Of a DNA stretch of 64,000 bases, positions 44,758 through 56,366 are shown piece after piece (the first letter of the stretch is position 1; each line of letters opens with the position of its first letter). This DNA is from Elymus sibiricus. Its lineage: Eukaryota; Streptophyta; Magnoliopsida; Poales; Poaceae. The position numbers were made by a program, and so were the translations under genes. Below the pieces are notes generated by a model that saw only the letters and a program-made list of their open reading frames with translations, searched no databases and had not been told where the DNA came from. Location of the stretch: contig CM077666.1 in NCBI GenBank assembly GCA_039707655.1, forward strand, positions 304,198,166-304,262,165. The letters are read 5' to 3'.

Positions 44758-46484
44758 TCATGCAAAGATCAGATGACCGTACAGATTGAAGTATCTGACT
44801 TTCTTGATCGCCTTCTCCGTGGCCATCTTCTCGTCGTCGCTCCACCCGCTCTCCCGCGGCGCCACCACTTCCCAGCCGCCCCCGAGCCCGCTGTCCTCGA
44901 TGCGGCCACACTTCATCAGCACGACGCGCCTCAGCGCCTTGCACGTCTTCATTACGAGCCTGACCAGGCAGACCTGCGTCGGCGTCAGCTCGAACCCGAC
45001 GACCACCAGCTCCTTGAGGTGACGGTGCCGAAACCTGGACGGACGCCACATGATGTCGACGTCCGGCGGCGAGTCCTCGGCGCAGGGGGCGACGCTGACA
45101 TGGAGGGCTTCGAGCGACGGCGCCGCCTCGAGGAGGAGGCACGCCCACGACACGTCCCAGTTGGAAGGCACGTCCGCCACCAGAAGCCTGCGCAGGACGG
45201 GGAACGGCGTCACGACGTCGAGCCACGGGCCGACCCACCTGTAGGTACCCGTGAACCGGAGGACGAGGTCCGTGACCGTCACGGCCGCAGGGGTAACCGC
45301 CACCAGGAGCTCATCGAGCGTGTAGTCGTACCGGTCGTCCCAGGGGTCGCCTTCCAGGATGAAGAATCCAAGGCTGAGGACTAAGTGCGCCAGGCGCGGG
45401 ACGTTGCCGAATGCCAGGCTGACGGGGCTGCCGCTGCACTCCAGGCGCTCCAGCGCCGGGAGAGCGAGCAGCCGGATCGCCTGGAACGAGCAGTGGTAGA
45501 CGACGAGCTCAATGATGCCCGACGCCGGCGCGTCCACCTCCATGACGCTGGGTATGTCGTTGTCGGTTTCGGGGTGGCAGCGCCTGAGGTGCACGGACCG
45601 CAGCCCCAGGCACCTGGAAAACACACCAGCGTAGGCCGCCACAGGCACCGACGGGCTGATATCCTGAAGGACGAGCGCAGTGAGCTTGCCGTACTTGTGC
45701 AACGGCGGGAGGAGGCTGCAACCTCCGAGCGTGAGGCTGTGGATGAATTGCGACGACTCGTCGTCGAGGTAATGCTGAGGGAAGAAGTAAGCGATATGGT
45801 GTGCCACCCGCACTACAACACGGTCGCTAATTGAAGGCGTTTTGGTAAGGGCATTTTCTCTAAATGCCTCAAATTCGTGTTTAAGGAGGCGTTTTGAAGA
45901 GAGTGCCTTAAAATCATCTCTAACTGAAGGCATTTTTGGAGAACGCCTCTCGGACTGTATGAGCTTTGGAGGCACTTTTGGAAAACGCCTCGGACGGTAC
46001 AGAGCTTTGAAGGCATTTTTGAGGAGTGCCTCAAATTGATAGAGATTACAAGGACCTCCAGTTCCTCCACGCCCCAGCTTCTGACCGCTGTGCCGATCAG
46101 GCGGTCAATGAAAGCGGGTTCGTCCGGGTCGAAGAACTCGAGCCGGAGCCTCCTGCCGGGCTGGGGAATATAGCTTCCGTCGGCGTGGGCTGCTTCCATG
46201 AATCTGTCAATGGCGTCGTTGTACCTGGCCATGACGCCGGGCGCGTATTCCTCAAGGAAGGTGGGAGACTGTTGGTACACCGGCGGTGGGAACATGTCGG
46301 TGACCTTAAACTCGAGGGCGCTGAGGAGGCGGGGGAGGCGCTTCCAGCGCTTGGCTAGGCCGGTGGTGGCGAGCGCGGAGCGGGTGTCGAGGCCATCCAG
46401 GATGGTCACAAGGAGTTCGTCGGGCAGCGCGCTGAGGCGGTCCACGCACAGCAGCTGCCGCTTCCCAGGCGAGTTCGTGGCCAT
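44758..46484 (-). pseudogene. F-box/LRR-type protein gene interrupted by a 233-bp insertion
   Basis: The start ATG at 46484-46482 gives MATNSPGKRQ. The F-box follows at about residues 14-55 (LSALPDELLVTILDGLDTRSAL...WKRLP). The rest is a leucine-rich-repeat-like region (SQFIHSLTLGGCSLLPPLHK; ALERLECSGSPVSLAFGNVP; RHLKELVVVGFELTPTQVCL), typical of the large grass F-box family that recruits substrates to SCF ubiquitin ligases. An insertion between EELEVLV and RVAHHIAYFF shifts the frame by two. Removing 228 bp plus one 5-bp TACAA copy gives exactly 498 codons including the stop, so only this insertion breaks the gene. Both sides remain otherwise open, which suggests a fairly recent break. A TATA-like tract on the minus strand lies at 46532-46520. 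Splicing it out with canonical GT-AG ends would not restore the frame. Confidence 0.8.
45819..46046. mobile_element. 228-bp MITE-like insertion in the F-box gene
   Basis: Flanked by TACAA at 45814-45818 and 46047-46051. The interior alternates aaggc(g/a)tttt and its reverse (aaaa(t/c)gcctt). The ends show only weak inversion (ctaattgaaggcg against tgcctcaaattgat). The superfamily is unclear: a 5-bp repeat does not fit the common plant MITE classes, and part of it may be chance. Confidence 0.6.
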
Positions 46485-46519
46485 GGGAAGGTTGGATGGA
46501 GCATGGTAACGTTGGGACT

Positions 46520-46532
46520 CGTATATATATGA
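46520..46532 (-). promoter_or_regulatory. TATA-like tract of the F-box gene
   Basis: On the minus strand catatatatacg lies about 36-50 bases before the ATG. This would leave a very short leader, so the true start may differ. Confidence 0.35.
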
Positions 46533-46539
46533 AGTCCTC

Positions 46540-46880
46540 GCAAGCATACGGGTAAAAATGGTAGGAAACACGATTTGAAACAAATCAAAGTAGAAGAGTG
46601 TCACACTTGGAGTGATTTCATATGTAGCAACATACTACGTGACAATTGTTACATGCGGGTAAAAATGGTAGGAATCACAATCAGTCTGAATCGGCGTGTT
46701 ATAATGCAGGCAACATACGAGATAGTTGTTACATGCGGATAAAAATGTTAGGAATCACAATTTACGACAAATCAAACTAGAAGAATTCACACTTGGATTC
46801 ATTTCATATGTGAGAAACATATGAGATAGTTGTTTCATGCGGGTAAGTATGTTAGGAACCGCAATTCATATAAATGGGAT
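46540..46880. repeat. Four imperfect ~80-108 bp tandem units upstream of the F-box gene
   Basis: The phrase catgcgg(g/a)taaaaatg(g/t)taggaa recurs at about 46545, 46653, 46733 and 46836, with cacacttgga(g/t)t and gataattgtt-like blocks between. The array lies immediately 5' of the F-box promoter region. Confidence 0.75.
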
Positions 46881-46984
46881 TAAAAAATAATGGAGCATAT
46901 CAACAATACTAGTAAAGTGGTACACATATACCTTATGAAAATTGGCATTATACGCAAAATATAAATTACTTAGACTTTGCTAAA

Positions 46985-48945
46985 AAAAATGAAAAGAATT
47001 GAGATGTTGCCCTAGCTCAAGTAGGGGTGTGTTCATATCTTAATGGAAAGTTTTTTTATGTTACCTCGCAGACAAAAAAATTGGAAGTCCACCAAATAGT
47101 TATTGATCTTTGATAATTTGTTTTTGTGCAAATGATCAGAGAATGGTTTTATTAAGGTAGAGTTGAAGGACACCGTTGGTGAGGCTAGTAAGCAACTCGG
47201 TGTCTTCTTTTTACTGGCAAAACATCGATCTTACAAGAAAAGATATTATGTTAGGACTTGGTGCAACCCATTTGCCCTTTTCAATTTCTTACTCTATCCA
47301 CTCGTATACTAGTTCTTTTTTGCCCGGTTTATTGGTTTTATAATAATATGGTTGCACGGATGCTAGTTGCTACAAAGGTTGGGGGTAATGAAGTTCCCAT
47401 TTTCTAAAGAAACACGTATGTTAGCTTTTACATGGTGGCTAGCGTTATGCGGTGGTTGACACTTGATATCATGCCTCGTCAACCGAACAACTCTTCCTCG
47501 TCAACATGAATATAACAAAAAGAAAGCAAGGAAGGGAATGCAACTATTGTACGGAGATGCGATAACAAGAACCACACATACATATAGACGGTAAAAACTA
47601 CTGAACACATGAATATTTTGTTTTGAGGGAAAAACAAGCGATTATAACAAGAAGAAGGAGGAAGGAGGAAATACAACAATCCTACGGAGATGCGAAAAAT
47701 GTGTGATCTCTCAAATGTTACCATACAAAAGGGATTAATCATGATGTTGTTGTTGCGGTAAATGTTTATCCAAACAAATCAAGGAAACACAATTATAAGA
47801 ACATATTTATCCAAGAAATACGACTAATATTTACACATATTGCTAAATATGTTTGTATTTGTAAGGGTTTATACCTTCATTTTTTCACGTCAACTTTGTC
47901 ATCGTCTCTCCAGGGAGCTTTTTGAGGGGTGAGGATAGAAGTTTGATTTAGGATTCAATAGATCCTAGGAGTCAAAATAAGGGTGTTGATGGGTTAGCGG
48001 TGGATAGGAGAGGTAGCGAGAGAAACACCAAGAGGGGTCACGAGGAAAGCGCGATGGTGGCAGTGACTATAGGTGGGAAATTTTATCTTGGGAGGCAACG
48101 AATCCAAACCTAACGATGAACCAAGGGAGATGATGATGGTGACAAATAGACGACGAGCAGGCAAGGAAGGATGAGGTGAAGTATGGTGTTGGTGCTGCTC
48201 TTGGATTTAGAGGCCACAATTTATGAGGGGAGATCTCGCATGGTTGTACTAACGCAAAGGGTAACAAAAACTTGGCGGCGGGGAGGACGCGAGCGTTGGG
48301 GGAGGGGACAGGGAGTCTCTAGGGTTAGAGATTCATGATTGGCTTATATAGAGAATTTGTGAGTGAATTGGGAAAATCAACGGTCCATGACTCGATTTAT
48401 ATATGGAAACAAAGAACCAAAATTTACATGTACACTTGGCGATTACTCGATAGAATGCTTTTAGGAGATCGCTCGATGGATTATTAGTTTGGAAAAATGT
48501 TGTTAACTGAAGGATCTAAGATGTCTGAGAGGGGGGGGGGGTGAATAGACAACTACAAATTTTTAGCTTTTATTTGCAAATTTAGGTGAATGTGGATGAA
48601 GTTAGTTATGTAAATGTGCAAATACGTGATACAAACCTATATGACAGGATAACACTAGCTACACTAGATGCACAAGTAAACAAAGCTAGCAATAATTTAC
48701 AGAAGTAAAGGTGGAGGAAGAGATAACCACAAGTCAGAGACGAATGGTTTATCCCAAGTTCACACTCTTGGGGGAGTTATAATCTCCGCGGGGGAGTCAT
48801 GGCGAACACCAAGTACCCCCAACAACACAAAGTCTCACCTTCTTCTCGTTTGAGATTCCCACACAAAGTAGGAGCTCAAATCTCTAGTGGTAAACCTCGA
48901 GGTAGCCTCCAAATCTTCACAAACTTCTTTGGAGATCAATCCACA
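46985..48945. repeat. Tandem duplication, copy 1 (~1.96 kb)
   Basis: Pairs along its whole length with 48975-49597 plus 56372-57714. Landmarks are gaattgagatgttgc (46999 and 48990), aaaaaattggaagtccacca (47078 and 49071), catcatgcctcgtcaac (47468 and 49423), and gattggcttatatagagaat (48336 and 57087). No protein-coding content. A G11 run followed by gtgaatag (48531) suggests it derives from a retroelement LTR or leader. Confidence 0.85.
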
Positions 48946-49597
48946 ACTTGGAATATCTAAACAAGCTTTCATGCGAAAAGAATGGATGAATTGAGATGTT
49001 GCAGTAGCTCAACTAGGGGTCTGTTAATATCTTAATGGAAGGTTTTCTATATATGTTACCTCGCAGGCAAAAAAATTGGAAGTCCACCAAATAGTTATTG
49101 ATCTCTGATAATTTGTTCTTGTGAAAATGATCAAAGAACGGTTTTATCAAGCTAGAGTTGAAGATCTAACTTAGGTTGTCGAGCTCACCATCGATGAGGC
49201 CAGTAAGCCCCTTGGTGTCTTATTTTTATTGAAAAACATTGATATTACAAGAAATAGATATTATGTTAGGACTTGGCGCAACCCGTTTGCCCTTTTCAAT
49301 TGCTTGCTCTATTCACTCATATACTCGATCTTTTTTGCACAGTTTATTAGTTTTATAATAATAAGGAACACACATGTTAGCTCTTACATAGTGGCTAGGG
49401 TTATGCGGTGGTAGACACTCGACATCATGCCTCGTCAACCGAACAACTCTTCCTCGTCAATGTGACTATAACAAAGAGAAAGAAGGGAGGAAAAGCAACT
49501 ATTGAACGGAGATGTGATAATAAGATCTACACAAACATATAGACTGTAAAATCTAGTGAACACGTGAATAGTTTATTTTGCGGGAAAAGCAAGTGAC

Positions 49598-51279
49598 TGA
49601 TGTCTACTACACAACTTATTCTCGTAGACTCGTGTTAGGCCTCCAAGCACAAAGTTTTGTAGGACAGTAGCAATTTTCCCTCAAGTGGATGACCTAAGGT
49701 TTATCAATCCGTAGGAGGCTTAGGATGAAGATGGTCTCTCTCAAACAACCCTGCAACCAAATAACAAAGAGTCTCTTGTGTCCCCAACACACCCAATACA
49801 ATGGTAAATTGTATAGGTGCACTAGTTTGGCGAAGAGATGGTGATACAAGTGTAGTATGGATAGTAGATATAGGTTTTTGTAGTACGAACAATAAAAAAC
49901 AGCAAGGTAGCAAGTAACAAAAGTGAGCATAAACGGTATTGCAATGCTTAGAAATAAGGCCTAGGGTTCATACTTTCGCTAATGCAATCTCTCAACAATG
50001 ATAACATAATTGGATCATATAACCATCCCTCAATGCGCGATAAAGAATCACTCCCAAGTTCCTATTAGCGGAGAACACAAGATAGAAATTGTTTGTAGGG
50101 TACGAAACCACCTCAAAGTTATCATTTCCGATCGATCTATTGAGCTATTTCTATAAGTGTCACAAACAGCCCTAGAGTTCGTACTAAAATAACACCATAT
50201 GATACACATCAACCAACTCTAATAGCACCTAGATACTCCAATGTCACCACAAGTATCTGTGAGTTGATTATACGATATGCATCAAACAACTTCATAATCA
50301 TAATATTCAATCCACACAAAGAACTCCAAGGAGCACCCCAAAGTTTCTATCGGAGAAAAGATAATGAAAACGTGCATCAACCCCTATGCATAGATTACCC
50401 CAATGTCACCTCGGGAATCCGCGAGTTGAGTGTCAAAACATATATCAAGTGAATCAATATAATACCCCATTGTCACCACGGGTATTCATATGCAAGACAT
50501 ACATCAAGTGTTCTCAAATCTGAAATATTCAATCCGACAATAACGAAACCTCAAAGGGAAAAGATTCAATTCATCACAACAAGGATAGAGAGGGAAGAAA
50601 CACCATATGATCCAACTATATTAACAAAGCTCGCGATACATCAAGATCGTGCCAAATCAAGAACACGAGAGAGAGAGAGAGATCAAACACATAGCTACTA
50701 GTACAAACCCTCAGCCCCGAGGGTGAACTACTCCCTCCTCGTCATGGAGACCGCCGGGATGATGAAGATGGCCTCCGGTGATGATTCCCCCCTCCGAAAG
50801 GGTGCGGAAAAAGGGCTGTAGATGAGATTGTGGAGGTACAGAGGCTTGCGGCGGCGTAAAAACTCATCTAGGTTAACTTTCGGGGGTTTCTGAATATATA
50901 TGATTTTTCAGCGTTGGAATCTCACAAAGAGGTGCTACAGGGGACCCACGAGGCACCAGGGCGCGCCTGGGGGGCTGGCGCGCCCTGGTGGCTCGTGGGG
51001 ACCTTGTGGGTCTTCTGCTGCTCCCCCAAAGCTTCCTGGGTCTGTTTCCTTCCAGAAAAAATCGTCAAAAAGTTTCGCTGCATTTGGACTTCATTTGATA
51101 TGGATTTTCTGGAAAACCAAAAACAAGCAGAAAACAGCAACTGGCACTGGGCACTAGGTCAATATGTTAGTCCATAAAAATCATACAAAAGCCATATAAA
51201 AGTGTACCAAAATCATACAAAACTATAATAAACATGGCATGAATACTTCATAAATTATAGATACGTTGGAGACGTATCA
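49598..51279 (-). repeat. 3' LTR of the 49598-56366 element
   Basis: 1682 bp. Includes a (GA)n run at 50666-50682 on the plus strand. Confidence 0.9.
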
Positions 51280-53039
51280 GCATCCCCAAGCTTAATTCCT
51301 GCTCGTCCTCGAGTAGGTAAATGATAAAAGAAATAATTTATGAAGTGTGAATGCTAGCATAGTGCATAAGTTTAATCAACGATAATTTTCAATCACTTTT
51401 CTTAGCATCATAACAGCAACTTTTTCTTATAAAACTCAACATGATAAAGTAGCAATTAAAAACAAATTTTTTGATGTGGAATGCTACCTATCATAATCAT
51501 CATATAATCTTTTCTTTTATTGCATGGACACTTGGACTTGAATGATTCAAAGCAATAGTCTATAATTTGACATGAAGACATAAATACTCAAGCATACTAA
51601 CAAGCAACCATGTCTTTCAAAATATCAACGCTAAAGAAAGTTATCCCTTGCCCATTATGCTCAATCATTGATCCTTTCATGAAACACACTCAATATTAGC
51701 TACATCCAATGCACAAGTATGACAATAGTGCTCTCCAATTGGTGCTTTATAAGAGAAGATGGAGACTCAAAATAAAAATAAAAATTGCATAAAATTAAAG
51801 TAGATAGGCCCTTCGCAGAGGGAAGCAGAGATTTGCAGAGGTGCCAGAGCTCAAGGTTTAAAATATAGAGATAAAATTATTTTGAGAGGCATGCTTTTCC
51901 TATCAACGAAAACGACCGAGAATTCCCAATATTTTCCATACTAGACACATCATAGGCGGTTCCCAAACAGAAAATAAAGTTTATTTCCTTTCCACCATTC
52001 TTTCACAAACCATGGCTAGCTGTATCCACGGGTGCCCTCCATACCAACACTTTCCAAGGAATTTTGTTATTATTATTTTTGATTCATTATGGGACTGGGC
52101 ATCCCTATTACCAGCCACTCTCTCGTGCAATGACAAGTGAATAAACACTCATCGTGAGAATATAACACCTAGCATGGAAAATATTGGCCACACCCTGCCT
52201 CTTCATGAGCGGTACGGGCACACAAAACGGAAAATTATTTTGAAAAATTAGAGTTGGCACATGCAAATTTAGTTGGAACGGCATGGAAATACCGCATATA
52301 GGTAGGTATGGTGGACTCATTTGGCACAACTTGGGTTTAAGGAGTTTGGATGCACAAGCAATATTCCCGCTTAGTACAAATGAAGGCTAGCAAATATATT
52401 GAGAAGCAACCAACCAAAAAGCGAAAACGGTCATAAACATGCATTGAACATAACTAACACCAACTAATGCACCATAAGTAGGATATAATTTCGTTGCATA
52501 ACTATTGACTTTGTGTGCATGCATAGGGAATCACAAACCTTAACACTAATATTCTTACTAAATCACAATTACTCACTAACATCACTCACATATTATCATC
52601 TCCATATCGCAAAACTATTGCAAGGAATCAAACTTGTCATATCCAATGATCTTTCATGAAAGTTTTTATTGTATCCCTCTTGAATATTCATCACTTTGGG
52701 ACCAAATTCATATCTTAAGCATATTGCCATTACTATTGGCAACTCTCAAAATAATATAAGTGAAGCATGAGAGTTTATGTATTTCTTCAAAATATAATCA
52801 CCACCGTGCTAAAAAATATATAAGTGAAGTACTAGAGCAAATGACAAACTACTCCAAAAAGATATAAGTGAAGATCAAATGAGTAGTTAAGTAAATAGGT
52901 AGCTATGTGAGGACTCTCTCTCATTTAAAAATTTCAGATCTTATTATTTTATTCAAACGGAAAGAAAAACAAAATAAAATGACATTCCAAGAATAGCACA
53001 TATCTTGTGAAGAAGCAAAAACTTAGGCTCAACCAAAAC

Positions 53040-54480
53040 TAACCGATAATTGTTGATGAAGAAAGGTGGGATGCCTACCGGGGCATCCCCAAGCTTAGAT
53101 GCTTGAGACTTCTTGAAATATTATATTGGGGTGCCTTGGGCATCCCCAAGCTTGAGCTCTTGTGTCTCCTTAATTCCTCTCATATCACAGTTTCTCTAAA
53201 TCTTAAAAACTTCATCCACATAAAACTCAACAAGAACTCGTGAGATAAGTTAGTATAAATCAACTCAAAACCTTAACATTCTCTACTGTAGCAAATCACT
53301 GAAATTATAATTTAACATTGCATACTAAATTTCTCTGCATATTTAATACTCATATCCTCAAATAGAATCATTAAACAAGCAAACATATGCAAACAATGCA
53401 ACTATAACAGCAATCTACCAAAACAGAACAGTATGTAAAGGGGGATTTAAAATTCATACTTCCCTAACTCCAAAAATTCTGAAAAATTACCACGTGACAG
53501 AGAACTCATGCATGCTTACTGTGTAAAAATTTCAGATTTTTTATCATGTTCTAACTTTTCAGGAATATTCTGGACATAACAGAAAACTTTCTGTTTTCAA
53601 ACAGCAACACATAAACTTGCAAACTGGGCATGGTAAAGGCTATAATTGGCATTTTATTGAACTAAAAGATACAAAACATGATTATTGATAATAGCAAGCA
53701 AATATCAACAGAAGAAAATGACGCTCCAAGGAAAAATCATATTATGTGATGAATAAAAATATAGCTCCAAGTAAGGTTACCGATAATGTTGAAGACGAAA
53801 GAGGGGATGCCTTCCGGGGCATCCCCAAGCTTAGACGCTTGAGTCTTTCTTGAATATTACCTTGGGGTGACTTGGGCATCCCCAATCTTAGGGTCTTGCC
53901 ACTCCTTATTCTCCTCATATCGATATCTCACCCAAAACTTGAAAACTTCAATCACACAAAACTTAACGGAACTTCGTGAGATAGGTTAGTATGATAAAAA
54001 TAAATCATCCACTTAGGTACTATCAATACAAGATTCATAATTGTTATCACATAATTCCTACTGTATTCTATCATTTCCACAATTTATATTACTCAATATA
54101 AGCTATGGAAACACTAAAACAAGCAAACTATGCATCGAAAACAGAATCTGTCAAAAACAGAACAGCATGTAGTGAGAGATTTAAGAACCATACTTATGTA
54201 CCTCAAAAACTTCTGAAAAATTAGGACAACATAAAACATTTGTAACCCAATGCTGTGTAAAAATTTCAAAATTTTCTCATGCTCCAGTACAGAATAAAAA
54301 TTCCAGCACTGGACACAAAAGTTTCTGTTTTTGCACAAAATCGAATCAACAGGTATCCACACTATCCCAAAGGCTTTACTTGGCACATTACTGAAATAAA
54401 ACATATAAAACATGATTACTACAGTAGCTTAATCATGTGGACACAAAAAAATAGTAGGTATAAATATTGGGTTGTCTCCC
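53040..54480 (-). repeat. Two tandem ~736-bp non-coding modules
   Basis: Module ends are marked by hairpins at 53067-53090 and 53803-53826 (arms GGGGATGCC/GGCATCCCC in the second). Other shared blocks are ctgaaaaatta (53482 and 54214), gtgtaaaaatttca (53541 and 54255) and ctcgtgagat or ttcgtgagat. The ttgggttgtctcccaacaag hairpin is at about 54468. Confidence 0.8.
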
Positions 54481-54701
54481 AACAAGCGCTTTTCTTTAAT
54501 GCCTTTTAGCTAGGCATGATGATTTCAATGATGCTCACATAAAAGTAAAGAATTGAACCACAAAGAGAGCATCATGAAGCATATGACTAGAACATTTATG
54601 CCTAACCCACTTCCTATGCATAGGGATTTTGTGAGCAAACAATTTATGGGAGCAAGAATCAACTAGCATAGGAAGGCAAAACAAGCATAACTTCAAAACT
54701 T

Positions 54702-55319
54702 TCAACACATAAAGATGAAACTTGATATTATTGCAACACCTACAAGCATATGATCCTCTCTCATAATAATTTTCAGTACATCATGAATGAATTCAACAAT
54801 ATAGCTATCACATAAAGCATTCTTTTCATGATCCACAAGCATAGAAATTTTACTACTCTCCACATAAGCAATTTTCTTCTCATTCATAATAGTGGGAGCA
54901 AACTCAACAAAATAAATATCATGAGATACTTGATTGGCATAATCCAATTGAAAATTAAAATCATGATGACAATTTGCATATTTATCATTATTCTTTATAG
55001 CATACATGTCATCACAATAATCATCATAGATAGGAGGCATTCAATCATCATAATAAATTTTCTCATCAAAACTTGGGGCACTAAAAATATCATCTTCATC
55101 AAACATAGCATCCCCAAGCTTGTGGCTTTGCATATCATTAGCATCATGGATATTCATAGAATTCATACTAACAACATTGCAATCATGCTCATCATTCAAA
55201 GATTTTATGCCAAACATTTTATTGAATTCTTCTTCTATCAATTGAGCACAATTTTCCGCTCCATCATTTTCAAGAAAGACATTATAAAGATGAATAATAT
55301 GAGGCAACCTAAATTCCAT
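54702..55319 (-). pseudogene. Acidic gag-position protein, internally deleted
   Basis: Starts MEFRLPHIIHLYN 100-odd bases after the primer-binding site. A single frame continues to TAG/TAA at 54702, interrupted once by TGA at 55041-55043 (TGC in the related copy at 62220). Residues around EEEFNKMFGIKSLNDEHDCN are shared with the copy at 60936. The middle, including the Cys/His-rich part, is missing. No enzyme domain. Function unknown; position suggests a capsid or packaging protein. Confidence 0.55.
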
Positions 55320-55447
55320 ATTTTTTTTATAGTTTTCTTTTATAAACCAAACTAGTGATAAAACAAGAAACTAAAAGATTCGATTGCAAGATCTAAAGAT
55401 ATACCTTCAAGCACTCACCTCCCCGGCAACGGCGCCAGAAAAGAGCT

Positions 55448-56366
55448 AGATGTCTACTACACAACTTATTCTTGTAGACTCGTGTTGGGCCTCCAAGCGC
55501 AGAGTTTTGTAGGACAGTAGCAATTTTCCCTCAAGTGGATGACCTAAGGTTTATCAATCCATGGGAGGCGTAGGATGAAGATGGTCTCTCTCAAACAACC
55601 CTGCAACCAAATAACAAAGAGTCTCTTGTGTCCCCAACACACCCAATACAATGGTAAATTGTATAGGTGCACTAGTTCGGCGAAGAGATGGTGATAAAAG
55701 TGTAGTATGGATAGTAGATATAGGTTTTTGTAGCGCGAATAATAAAAAACAGCAAGGTAGCAAGTAACAAAAGTGAGCATAAACGGTATTGCAATGCTTA
55801 GAAACAAGGCCTAGGGTTCATACTTTCGCTAGTGCAATCTCTCAACAATGCTAACATAATTGGATCATATAACCATCCCTCCGTCAGGGTGCCGAAAAAG
55901 GGTTGTAGAAGAGATCTTGGAGGTACAGAGGCTTGCGGCGGCGTAAAAACTCATCTAGGTTAACTTTCGGGGGTTTCTGAATATATATGATTTTTCAGCG
56001 TTGGAATCACGCAAAGAGGTGCCACAGGGGGCCCACGAGGCACCAGGGTACGCCTAGGGGGGTGGCGTGCCCTGGTGGCTCGTGGGGCCCCTGTGGGTCT
56101 TCTGCTGCTCCCCCAAAGCTTCCTGGGTCTGTTTCCTTCCAGAAAAAATCGTCAAAAAGTTTCACTGCATTTGGACTTCATTTGATATGGATTTTCTGGA
56201 AAACCAAAAACAAGCAGAATATAGCAACTGGCACTGGGCACTTGGTCAATATGTTAGTCCATAAAAATCATATAAAAGCCATATAAAAGTGCACCAAAAT
56301 CATACAAAACTATAATAAACATGGCATGAATACTTCATAAATTATAGATACGTTGGAGACGTATCA
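55448..56366 (-). repeat. 5' LTR of the 49598-56366 element, internally deleted
   Basis: 919 bp, 763 shorter than its partner. Sequence jumps at 55880/55881 (accatccctc to cgtcagggtg) from the equivalent of 50033 to about 50796. The deleted part includes the microsatellite. Confidence 0.9.

Larger units (their letters stand above)
49598..56366 (-). mobile_element. Complete non-autonomous LTR retrotransposon (6.8 kb)
   Basis: Target duplication GTGAC (49593-49597 and 56367-56371). In element orientation the 5' LTR is 56366-55448 and the 3' LTR 51279-49598. The primer-binding site (tggcgccgttgccgggg, tRNA-Asp type) is at about 55437-55420, and the polypurine tract, ending aagcttggggatg, at 51293-51281. 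The only coding sequence is a short acidic protein. The long non-coding interior contains two copies of a 736-bp module and, at 51890-52400, sequence shared with the element at 18363. Confidence 0.9.

Noticed and set aside
45819..46046. An intron in the F-box gene
   Set aside because: The only placements that restore the frame do not have GT-AG ends, and the segment is bordered by a direct repeat, so an insertion fits better.
46540..46880. A CRISPR-like array of repeats and spacers
   Set aside because: Unit spacing is irregular, repeats are diverged, spacers are related to each other, and the genome is a plant's.
54828..55355. Plus-strand Ile-rich 175-residue frame
   Set aside because: It is the complement of the acidic Asp/Asn-rich protein on the minus strand.
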